DNA of 64,000 nt from Lotus japonicus (lineage: Eukaryota > Streptophyta > Magnoliopsida > Fabales > Fabaceae): assembly GCF_012489685.1 (NCBI RefSeq), contig NC_080041.1, forward strand, positions 27,641,780 through 27,705,779, written 5' to 3'. The translations under genes were made by a program, and so were the position numbers. How positions within the stretch are numbered: the stretch's first letter is position 1; each line of letters opens with the position of its first letter. The notes below the pieces were generated by a model that saw nothing but the letters and a program-made list of their open reading frames with translations, did not search any database and was not told where the DNA came from. Positions 55,431 through 64,000 of this stretch are shown one piece after another.

Positions 55431-56913
55431 TGATAACTCCTAGGAAAGTGTACCTATTCGTTAAGTAGTAATAAATTATCGAACTCAAGGATTGCGGTCG
55501 TCTAAATCAATTTAACCTATTAAATAACTAAAAAGACTAAGGAAAAAGGTTTGGGGATGAACAATTGTTGTTGAAACGAACTTAATTAATTGCAAAGTAA
55601 AGTGAAAAGCAAGGACGTAGTATTGAAAACAATCAAAAGGGGAAGTACCTGGGGTAGGATTTCATCAATTTCACTTATGTTCTTAATACACTAATTAATT
55701 CATGAATTATCTAACTTATTTATGGTGCTTGCCTAAGTTTCTACGTGATAATCTCTTAACTACGTAGAACTTCCAATTAAACTGCTAACACTAATCTCTT
55801 AGTTCCTAGACGAATTTAATTGGAGAATTAAAATACTTAGTTACTAGCCAACACAATTAGAAGTTACCCTTATCTCTAAGGTGTAGGCGTTCCTAATCAA
55901 TTCCTCACCGGGTCCCTATTTTCTACCGATTTCTCAATCGCATACAAAATAATAAAGTTAATCTATATGCATAAAGTTTCATAGATAAAAGATGAGAAAT
56001 TCATAAATAAAACTAGGATTCATGAGTCAAAAAGTAAATCAAAACATAAGGTTAAGAGAATCAAACCAAAAACCCCAAGTACCAACGAAGGTTTAGCCAA
56101 GCATGGCTTCCATGATCAAATAGTTTATTGAAATAAAAAGGATTCTTCAAAAAGTTCAAAGTGGTGCTAGGATTAACTCCAGGAAGAAGACTTAAAAGCT
56201 GCTCTCAATATATCAATCACGTACCCTCTGTTGTTCTCTCCAAATATAATATATTCAATCACGTTGTTGTTGATGTGCACGTGGTCCCTCTGTCGCACAA
56301 AAGCCCAATTCAAAATCTATCTAAAAGTGGTGCCACGTGTCAGCAACCAACTGGTCCAAGCTTAAAGTACGTATTCCCGTGCTCCGTGCACCACCTTTCT
56401 TACGGTGGACCTTTGTCATAATTGTAGCACGTGGCAGAGAAGAAAATATCAACCGCTGGATCTCCACAGGTGCGTGGTAGATTTCATGGAACAACAGCGC
56501 CGGATCTGCTCTACTATTCCTGATTTTAACATTAAATAAAAATCAGATAAATAAGATAAAAATCTCAAAATAAACCAACCAAACTCTAATCAAATCTATA
56601 ATTCAAAAAGTCCTAATTAAAGATAGATAAAAACTAAAAAAATAAAATAAGATAACAACTTAAAATAAACTTATCTAATCCTAAATTAAAGTAAATAAAT
56701 CCTAATAATAATTAAATAGAATATAAAGCTAATTTAAATCCTAATAAAATCTAGAAAAATAATATAAAATGTAGAAAAATACTAAAACTAAATAAAAATA
56801 TTAAAATGCATGAAATAGGCCTAGAGTGTCCTAAAATGATTAAAATATCTTAAATAATACATTAAAATGCATGCAAATAAACTAAGAAAATAGCCTTAAA
56901 TCTCGGGTCATCA
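55431..56913 (-). mobile_element. X: solo LTR (1483 bp) in the RNase H of the Athila-like element
   Basis: TGATAACTCCTAGG ... TCTCGGGTCATCA with the TSD ACCAA at 55426-55430 and 56914-56918. Its end GGGTCATCA is like LTR B, and a TATCGAACTCAAGG run near its start resembles the TATCGAACCTCAGG of LTR B, so it comes from a related Athila-like family. No coding. The orientation is by analogy with B. Confidence 0.88.
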
Positions 56914-58399
56914 ACCAATCCGGAGCATCAATTACCGGGGCTGTCACCAAACTCTCTTTAATAGACTTAAAAGATTTCAAACAATTCTCATCAAAAGTAA
57001 AAGGTGCTTCCTTCTCAAGCAAGTTGGTCATAGGCTTAGCTAATTTGGAAAAGTCTTTAATAAACCGCCTATAAAATCCAGCATGCCCGAGGAAACTCCT
57101 AATACCCTTGATGTTAGTCGGGAGAGGGAGCTTTTCAATGACTTCAATCTTAGCTCTATCAACCTCAATCCCCTTTTCGGACACCTTGTGTCCAAGAACT
57201 ATGTCATCCCTAACCATGAAATGACACTTCTCCAAATTCAAGGCCAAGTTGGTCTCTTGACATCTTTTCAGAACCAAGGCTAAATTCCCTAGACAAGCAT
57301 CAAAATTTGGACCAAAAACAGAGAAGTCGTCCATAAAAATCTCGATGCAAGTCTCTATCAAGTCAGAGAAAATAGCAAACATACACCTTTGGAAAGTAGT
57401 TGGGGCATTGCAAAGCCCAAATGACATTCTCTTATAAGCAAACACGCTGTAAGGGCAAGTGAATGCCGTCTTCTCTTGGTCTTCCGGTGCAACACAAATT
57501 TGGTTGTACCCGGAATAGCCATCAAGAAAACAGTAGTATTGATGCCCAGCCAACTTATCAAGCATTTGATCTATGAAAGGCAAAGGAAAGTGATCCTTTC
57601 TAGTTTTCGAATTCAGCCTCCGATAGTCAATACAAACCCTCGACTTCGTCACTTGACGAGTGGGAATCAACTCCTTGTTCTCATTGGCAACCACAGTGAT
57701 GCCTCCTTTCTTGGGAACCACTTGAACGGGAATTACCCATTCACTATCCGAAATTGGATAAATAACACCTGCATCAAGCAATTTTATTATCTCTTTCCTC
57801 ACCACATCCTTCACGGAAGGATTAAGTCTTCTTTGAGGTTGGACTATAGGTTTGTAATTTTCTTCCAACAAAATTTTATGCATGCATATCGCAGGGCTAA
57901 TACCTTTGATATCATCAATAGTCCAACCCAAAGCTGACTGATGATCCCTCAAAACTCTGAGGAGTTTCTCCTCTTCCAAGGGAGTGAGAGCACTATTCAA
58001 AATAACAGGTTTATTCTCACCTTCCTCAAGATATGCATACTTGAGAGAGGAAGGGAGTGGCTTGAGCTCACTCTTCTCCTGAATCAGAATATCCTCATCC
58101 CTAATTAACTCTTCTCTCCACATGCTTTCGGTGGAAAGGGATGAGACAAATTCTAATTGAGATAGAGTAGCATTCACCTCATGGTACAAAGAATCAAGTT
58201 CACTCTCAAGATTTTGGTCCTCCATTTCTAGCCCCTCCATGATTGTTGTTTCCAAGGGGTCCTTAATAGATATCCTAACAAACTCTTCACACACGAGCTC
58301 ATCCACTACTTCACACCGGAAAACTCCCTCATCTGCTCGGTGTTTCAAAGAGTCAAAGATATTGAAGAATTCCCTTAGCCACTTTAATCTCAGCCTCAC
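56914..58399 (-). pseudogene. Athila-like reverse transcriptase
   Basis: An almost complete RT domain: lead-in LRDHQSALGWTIDDIKGI, fingers with VCIDYRRLN, LDGYSGYNQI, and the active box FMDD (IEIFMDDFSVFG). The frame runs into X after APDW. No stop lies between the lead-in and the insertion point. A frame change separates it from the protease region (58400-58512). Confidence 0.9.
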
Positions 58400-58512
58400 C
58401 TGTGGCTAAGAATGGTCTCCCCAATATGAGAGGAACTTTAGAGTCCTCTTCCATGTCTAAAATGACAAAATCCACTGGGAAGACAAACTTATCCACCTTA
58501 ACCACAACATCT

Positions 58513-59238
58513 TCAATGATCCCGTAAGGGGTTTTTTAAGGACCTATCCGCCATTTGCAAAGAAATCATAGTTGGGGTAACCTCACCTAAGTTCAACCTT
58601 TTAAACATACTAAGCGGCATCAAGTTGATACTCGCTCCTAAATCACACAAGGCTTCTACCATAGTTAACTCCTCTATCTCCACCGGAATAGTAAAACTCC
58701 CGAGATCTCTCCTCTTTTTAGGCATCCTCCTTTGCAAAATGGCACTACACTCTTCGGTCATCAAGATAGTTTCATCGACCTCACTCAACTTCCTTCTCTT
58801 ACTGAGGATATCTTTCATGAACATAGCATAGATTGGAATTTGCTCCAAGGCTTCAGAAAAAGGGATATTAATATGGAGTTTCTTAAAAACCTCCAAGAAT
58901 TTAGAAAATTGTTTATCCAAATTTTTCTTCACCAAAGCCTTGGGAAATGGAATCTTGCGGAGCTCAGGGATATGAGTGTTTACAACCCTAGTCCTAGTGG
59001 GCTCTCTAGCTCTTTCTTCCATAACGCCCTCATCTCTTTCTACCTCAGCTTCCTCATTTTTCTCTCCCTCAACTTTTTTCTCTAGCTCATGTAACACTCT
59101 TCCACTCCTAGTATAAACAACAGCAGTATTTTCTTGGTCGGTTAAAGTTAAAGTTTCGGAAGAGAACTTAGCTTGGTGATTTTCGGACATTTGTTTCGCT
59201 AGCTGTCCCAATTGACTCGCCAAGCTCTTTATGGCCAA
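58513..59238 (-). pseudogene. Athila-like gag C-terminal part and protease
   Basis: Residues 1-150 are a charged linker (EEAEVERDEGVMEER). The protease active site is CDLGASINLMPLSMF, the Athila-type variant of D-S/T-G. The frame is the same as gag, with a TAG at 59317-59319 between them, and is lost near 58513. Confidence 0.85.
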
Positions 59239-59316
59239 CTCGTGGCACTTGTAATTGCTCGCTGAATGATCAATAAATCCTTCAATCAGCTCTTCAAGAC
59301 TCTTCTTGCCAACCGT

Positions 59317-60405
59317 CTATACAACAATTTGCGGCTGGTCAAGAGGACCTTGTTCTGAGGTTGGAGCTTTTCCTCCTGAAGTCAATGTTCCGACCTTGCT
59401 AACATCATCATTGACAGTACACTGGTTACTATCATGAGATTCACCACAAAATTTGCACTCGAAACAAGTTACTCTTGCTCCAATTGACTTGGTATCCTGT
59501 ATATGTTTCCGGATTTCCGCTACTTCCTCAGAGAGTTGCTTGTTGGAGGCTATGAGCTTGTCATAAGTTTCCACTTGAAAAGAACTTCTTCGGATTTGGC
59601 GTTCATTCTCGGAGTTCATGGCTCTCATCGCCATTTTCTCTATCAAATCATACCCCGCTTGTGGGGGAAGAGCATCGAACTCCCCACTTGAAGCCGCATC
59701 CAAGCCAAACCGTGATGAGTATAGTAACCCATCATAGAACTTCGCCACACATTCAGCTTGGGTGAGATTGTGTTGAGGACATTTCCTCAAAAGCTTCTTG
59801 AAATGCTCCCAAGCCTCATAAAGATTTTCATCTGAGGACTGTGTGAAAGTCATGATGTCATTCTTCAATTTCCTCAAGAGGGACCTTGGGAAGAACCTCT
59901 TTGTGAATTTTTCTGCAAGGTCTTCCCAAGTAGTGAGACTCCCTTGAGGTTGTGAGTTTAGCCAATCCTCTGCTGCATCCTTTAAAGAGAATGGAAATAG
60001 GCTCAACCGAATTGCATCCGAAGGAACATTCATAACCCAATAAGTGTTGCAATTACGGATGAACCTCTCCAAATGAGCATGAGGATCTTCCAAGGATCTT
60101 CCACCATATTGGCTTTGGCTCACCAAGTTGATGAATGCCGGTCTCAACTCAAAGTTCCCCACACCTTCGAGGATGACAATACTTCCGGGATAGTCAAAGC
60201 TCATGGACCCTGAAGTTAGTTCCCGAAGAGTTCGGTTGGCATTCTCAACTTCTTGTTCACGCAAACGGAGGGTGATACCCTCTTGGATTCTTGCCTCAAT
60301 ATGGGCTTGCATCTCCTCCTCCGTCATATGGCCACCCATGACGGTGTCTCTAGTGAGAGTAGCCTGAAAGTTTGATACTAAACTAAGAAAGATTAGTAGC
60401 ACCAA
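59317..60405 (-). pseudogene. Athila-like gag
   Basis: The likely start is ATG 60337-60339 (MGGHMTEEEM), not the upstream one at 60403-60405, because the latter adds only a hydrophobic leader. A Retrotrans_gag domain lies in the middle (AEDWLNSQPQGSLTTWEDL, FTKRFFP). A CCHC-like finger, CKFCGESHDSNQC, is near the end. The frame continues into the protease part through a stop at 59317-59319. Confidence 0.88.
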
Positions 60406-60473
60406 TTCTAGACAAGTTCAAAACAAAAATAAAACCACAAACTAAAAACTTAAACAAAAAATCGCAAAACAAT

Positions 60474-60491
60474 TCCCCGGCAACGGCGCCA
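60474..60491 (-). other. Athila-like primer binding site
   Basis: TGGCGCCGTTGCCGGGGA on the minus strand, six bases inside LTR C, as in Athila/Calypso-type elements. Confidence 0.92.
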
Positions 60492-60497
60492 AAAACT

Positions 60498-61347
60498 TGT
60501 TGGTTCTTCTGCAAGTGCACAGAATCTACCCGGTTTTAAATTATCGAACCTTAGGGAATTAGATTGCAAATCCAGTTTAAGATTCAAGTTCAAGGTTGAA
60601 AAGCGAATAAAATTCAGTTTTAATGATTGGTTGTTTCTTGAGTTTGTAAAAAGACAAGTGATCAAGTAATAAAGCGATTGAAATCCAGAGATGAGATTGC
60701 CTTGGGTTCTTGCTCAACAAATTCAGTTTTAGCAAACCTTCCTATTCAATAAATCCTGAGTCTCTCCTTGATGTTCTTGCCTAGATAGTCATCTATCGAT
60801 GCCTCGTAAAGAAAACCCTTTCTAATCAAAAGATAGATTCAATTCCTTGATAACCTAAACATTTGTTAGAAGCACTAAGCATGAAATTCAGGCCAACAAA
60901 CCTCAACCCTTCCTCTATTCCTAGCAGCAAGTATAGAAGAGGTAATCTCACAACAAGTCTCAATTCTATAACAAACTATCGTTATGATTATAGAAAAGTA
61001 AAAACCTAGCATGCATTCAAGCTTGAAAGATAAAGCATACGAGTGAGATTCAAGGGTTTAATCAGAACAACATGAATAGAAAAGGAATGAAAGCTAAAAC
61101 ATCCAAAGTCTTACAAAGAACCCAAAACAAAAGGGGTTTTAGCCAAGCATGGCTATGAAATCCATACAAGAAGATAAAGATGAAACCTGAAACATAGGGC
61201 TTAGGGAAAGCTCCTCAAGCTCCAGAACTCAAACCCTCTCTTCTAACTTATGAAAATATCATAAAATGACCAAAGGTTCCAAGAGAAATGTCTAAAAACC
61301 AATTTATAGGCAAAACAGTCGAATCTGGGCGCTCAGGCGCCAATTCA
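60498..61347 (-). repeat. LTR C (5' LTR of the Athila-like element, truncated to 850 bp)
   Basis: Begins TGTTGGTTCTTC like LTR B and follows it up to GGCGCCAATTCAGA, then breaks into T2 sequence (TGACGTTGTAGG). About 540 bp of LTR end, including its terminus and TSD, are deleted. Confidence 0.9.
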
Positions 61348-61740
61348 GATGACGTTGTAGGATGCCACCACCCGCAACACAAGATATCTTACGCGGAGAA
61401 GCTTGGCGTTCTCGTCAATACCAAAAATTGTGTCAAGATCTATATATCCGCGTACCTAGACTTGCTCACCCGAGAAGCCTACCAATGTTCCCGTATAGGG
61501 CATCAAATCTTTGTCTGTTAGTCCTAACTGATCAAACACATCGCTGTAGATAGTATCAGCAGAGCTCCCTTGGTCCAAAAGAACTCGCCGCACATGAAAA
61601 CTGTTGATCTTTATCATTACAACCACAGGGTCATCCTTGTGCGTCTTTATCCCCTCGAAATCCGTTGATGATATCACAATATCTGGATGCTGGAAACCGA
61701 ATGGAGTTTCATACTATTGAACTGACGTTTCTGCCCTCAA
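61348..61740 (-). pseudogene. T2 aspartic protease
   Basis: Active site VLLDQGSSADTIYSDVFDQLGL, the Tat-type protease (D-Q-G here), on the minus strand. A TAG at 61456-61458 sits where CAG would keep the frame, and the following residues (VRGYIDLDTIFG, then VASYNV) continue the protease up to the LTR C breakpoint. Confidence 0.78.
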
Positions 61741-61744
61741 GTGC

Positions 61745-62413
61745 CTTCGCCTTGCCTAGGCCGTGTCGCCGCCTCCACCAAAGCCACCCGCGATTGTGTT
61801 TATTGTCCCAACTGGCGGCTCAAGATCCTTATTAAAGGTTTCTTCCGCCCCCTTCTTTCTTGTTGTCAGTGTTTCCTTTTTGTCAGCGATTGGCGAACAA
61901 CGGTGGTCTTCCCGCCTGCGGTCGTCCTGCTAGCGGCCCCCTTTGTACCGGTTTCCTTGCTGTCGCTCTCCATTCCACCGATCGCCGCGGTCGTTCAACT
62001 GCGATCGCCCCGCTCGAATGAGCCTTTCAATTTCGTTTTTTAGTGTAAAGCAATCCCCCGTGTCATGGCCTGCTGAACGGTGGTACTCGCACCATTTCGT
62101 TTTATCGAACGTCGCTCAAGGCGGGTCGGCCTCTTTTACGCATTCCTCAACTGCGTGGATCGCCTTGACCTCACGGAGCAGCTCTGTCAAATGTGCATTC
62201 AGACTCTTCCCTGACTCCTCTCTCCGGCGGGAGTCAGCCTGATGCCATGGTCTACGGCGCTCGAAATTTTCCCTCTTAGGGTATAATGGTTCCTTCACAA
62301 CCTTTTCCCCTGTCCACTTTCCTTTCTCGCCTCTTGCTGCCTTCTGCTCTCTCCTTACTCTGGTTTCCTTCCGGTGACACGTCCCTTTGTTCGCCATCCT
62401 TCTCATTTTTCCC
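61745..62413 (-). pseudogene. T2 gag C-terminal part
   Basis: A Tat-type zinc finger CEYHRSAGHDTGDC is at about 62050-62092, followed by FTLKNEIERLIRAG. Upstream is an Arg/Glu/Lys-rich region running into the assembly gap. Frame changes are present. With 61348-61740 it gives the gag-protease order of T2 on the minus strand. Confidence 0.72.
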
Positions 62414-62513
62414 NNNNNNNNNNNNNNNNNNNNNNNNNNNNNNNNNNNNNNNNNNNNNNNNNNNNNNNNNNNNNNNNNNNNNNNNNNNNNNNNNNNNNNN
62501 NNNNNNNNNNNNN
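62414..62513. other. Assembly gap of exactly 100 N
   Basis: One hundred N bases, the usual placeholder for a gap of unknown size. Sequence to the right may not be contiguous with the left. Reading frames that cross it are not real. Confidence 0.98.
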
Positions 62514-63244
62514 CCCAAGGCCGCATCTTCGGCTAGAAAGACCTCGACATCTGAGGGGAGGAGGAAGGTTAGGAGAAAGTCTAGTCACAAATCTCCCATC
62601 GTTCTAAAAGCTCCACCAACTCAAGCCCTTCTAAGGAATCTGCTTGCCAGGTATCTTTACATTTTTTTTTTGGTCCCTCTACCGTGCATTTTACTTTATC
62701 GAAAAGGGCATTAAAGAGGTTTCTCTTGTAGGAAACTCAAGGTGCAACCTCTCCTATTCGTGAAGCAGAAGCTCTTCCAGGCAAGGATGATATCCCTATG
62801 CCTCCTCCAAAATCTACTGCCACTGTGCAACCTTCGCCTCAAGCAAGGTGGCTCTTCATCTCATGTGTCTAGTGAAAAGCTTGACACTTTATTTGAGGAG
62901 GACCCGCTGGCAGCCTTGGATGGCTTTCTCGATGGCACCTTAGACTGGGATTCTCCACCCCATCAAGCTGATGCCACTGCTGAGATTGCTCAATCTAGTG
63001 GGGTGGCTAACCTTCAGCAAATCGAGGAGAGCATGGGTCGGCTGAAGGCTATTGTTTTCGCCAGCGGATTCCTCGACCAGATTCAAGTTGATCCTCAAGC
63101 GAGTCATGCTGCTAAGGAATTGCTCGTCTTCCTACTTGGCCAAAAGCTTGATTCTCATCAGGCTGCTGCTTTGGCCAACCTTCAATCTTTCTTAGTGGAT
63201 GCTTTAGCCACTTTTCATCAAGTCAAGGACGTTGGCCAAACTGT
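62514..63244 (+). pseudogene. Antisense-ORF-like gene fragment with a probable intron
   Basis: Exon 1 enters from the gap (SEGRRKVRRKSSHKSPIVL) and ends at 62650. An 81-bp U-rich GT...AG intron (62651-62731, acceptor TTCTCTTGTAG) is followed by exon 2, which ends in a long helical, acidic stretch (LFEEDPLAALDGFLDG, then LGQKLDSHQAAALANLQ). In exon 2 the first 110 bp read best in a different frame from the rest, so one frame change is likely near 62845. It is interrupted by a SIRE LTR at 63245. Composition and strand resemble the T1 antisense ORFs. Function unknown. Confidence 0.5.
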
Positions 63245-64000
63245 TGAAGGTATGAAAAACGGTAGAAAGGGGGGGGGGGGTTTGAATAACGTTTTCAGTA
63301 TAAAACTTCACCCTTAAAGATTTTGGCAAATCTTTCGAGAACTTAAGTGCTAAAGATAAGAGATAGAAAAGCACACAAGGATTTTATCCTGGTTCACTTG
63401 ATAAATCACTCAAGCTACTCCAGTCCACCCGTTAAGGTGATTTCTTCCTTCTTAGAATGAAGGCAATCCACTAATCAGGTAAGAGTTACAACTGCACTTG
63501 AAACCTACAAGTGACTAACAATTACACTAACTTAGCTCACACTAAGATTCACTCTCTTAGTCTTCTCTAGGATCCGATCAGCCTTGATCTCCTAAAGGAA
63601 CTAAACAAACTGTTTATCAAAGAATTGTTTACAAGAGATTTGCTTCTAAAAAGCTAATAGTAAACTCAATGAATTTCAGATGAAAGAAAGCTTAGAAGAA
63701 TTTAAGTTTGTCTTGCGCGTATGTGAATGCTTCTAGCCGTTTCTTTCAGTCTTCAGTCTCTATATATACTCCAAGGATTAGGGTTGAGCGTTGCATGGGA
63801 AATGCTACCGTTGGAGGGCAGTTCTGGAAAATCCAGCTTCTGCTGTGTCTGAGACTGTTAGGTAGGTCGTCAGGAAGGTACAGTTGCTTTTGTACTTGGA
63901 TAGCGACTTGACCTTTAAACCTAGGAGACTTCTGATCAGGGGAATGCTTCATATTGGAACTTGTGAAGCCGGTTGATCAGAGTCAGAGGGAAAGCCCAGA
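63245..64000 (-). repeat. Third SIRE-family LTR, cut by the window edge
   Basis: Same sequence as the two C1 LTRs (TGAAGGTATG start, TATA-like TATATATA at about 63762), with several differences, for example in the first 70 bp. The left flank ACTGT (63240-63244) is the candidate TSD. Whether a full element follows cannot be seen. Confidence 0.9.

Larger units (their letters stand above)
46937..61347 (-). mobile_element. Athila/Calypso-like Ty3/gypsy element, right LTR truncated
   Basis: On the minus strand: LTR C (truncated), PBS TGGCGCCGTTGCCGGGGA, gag, protease, RT, RNase H, integrase, a long non-coding tail, LTR B. The PBS is the one seen in Athila/Calypso/Cyclops elements, usually given to Asp tRNA. 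Two solo LTRs (X and H2) lie inside. The left flank is ACCTC (46932-46936); the matching right copy is lost with the end of LTR C. Coding is broken by a stop after gag and by frame changes. Confidence 0.88.

Noticed and set aside
62116..62714. Open frames crossing the N gap
   Set aside because: They read through 100 unknown bases. Only the parts outside the gap count.
1..64000. tRNA, rRNA or organelle inserts
   Set aside because: No cloverleaf-like or rRNA-like stretch was recognised; the only tRNA-related signals are the primer binding sites.

Overview
The window looks like repeat-rich nuclear DNA from a flowering plant, most likely a legume. It carries a SIRE/Maximus-type Ty1/copia element with an env-like third ORF, Tat-lineage and Athila/Calypso-like Ty3/gypsy elements, 4-kb chromovirus-like solo LTRs, a Mutator-type element and one ordinary nuclear gene. 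The legume call is an inference from element types. No bacterial, organellar, rRNA, tRNA or CRISPR feature was recognised.

Layout. 1-9554: T1, a decayed Tat-lineage element on the minus strand whose other LTR lies off the left edge. It carries two tandem plus-strand (antisense) ORFs beyond its integrase. 9555-20479: the only stretch that looks like host DNA. It holds LTR fragments, a probable eroded 2.5-kb LTR, a fold-back element, a C3HC4 RING-finger gene at 17387-18418, and a 1340-bp Mutator-type element with a perfect 9-bp target-site duplication (TSD). 20480-62413: a second Tat-lineage element, T2, split into pieces by later insertions. 62414-62513 is an assembly gap of 100 N. 62514-64000: an antisense-ORF-like coding fragment broken by a third SIRE-family LTR.

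The nest can be unpicked with 5-bp TSDs read directly from the sequence. T2 received (a) H3, a 4-kb solo LTR (TCGCC at 24358-24362 and 44433-44437); (b) A, a 1.34-kb solo LTR (ATGAG at both ends); and (c) the Athila-like element 46937-61347, whose right end is deleted. H3 was hit by the SIRE-type element C1 (25602-41229, TSD ACAAG). The env-like ORF of C1 was hit by solo LTR H1 (28091-32096, TSD GCTGC). The Athila-like element was hit by solo LTR H2 (49592-53609, TSD CAAAC) and solo LTR X (55431-56913, TSD ACCAA). The deepest stack is four levels: T2, H3, C1, H1.

All retroelement polyproteins are broken by stops and frameshifts, so no autonomous element is visible. The most interesting signals are: (1) an ORF of at least 176 codons kept inside the 4-kb LTRs, whose differences between copies are mostly synonymous; (2) an 836-codon T2 antisense reading frame with no frameshift and eight premature stops, all of which C-to-T change at CG or CHG sites would explain; (3) a SIRE element with near-identical LTRs but badly broken genes, already containing a solo LTR; (4) a plausible intron in an ORF antisense to a retroelement.
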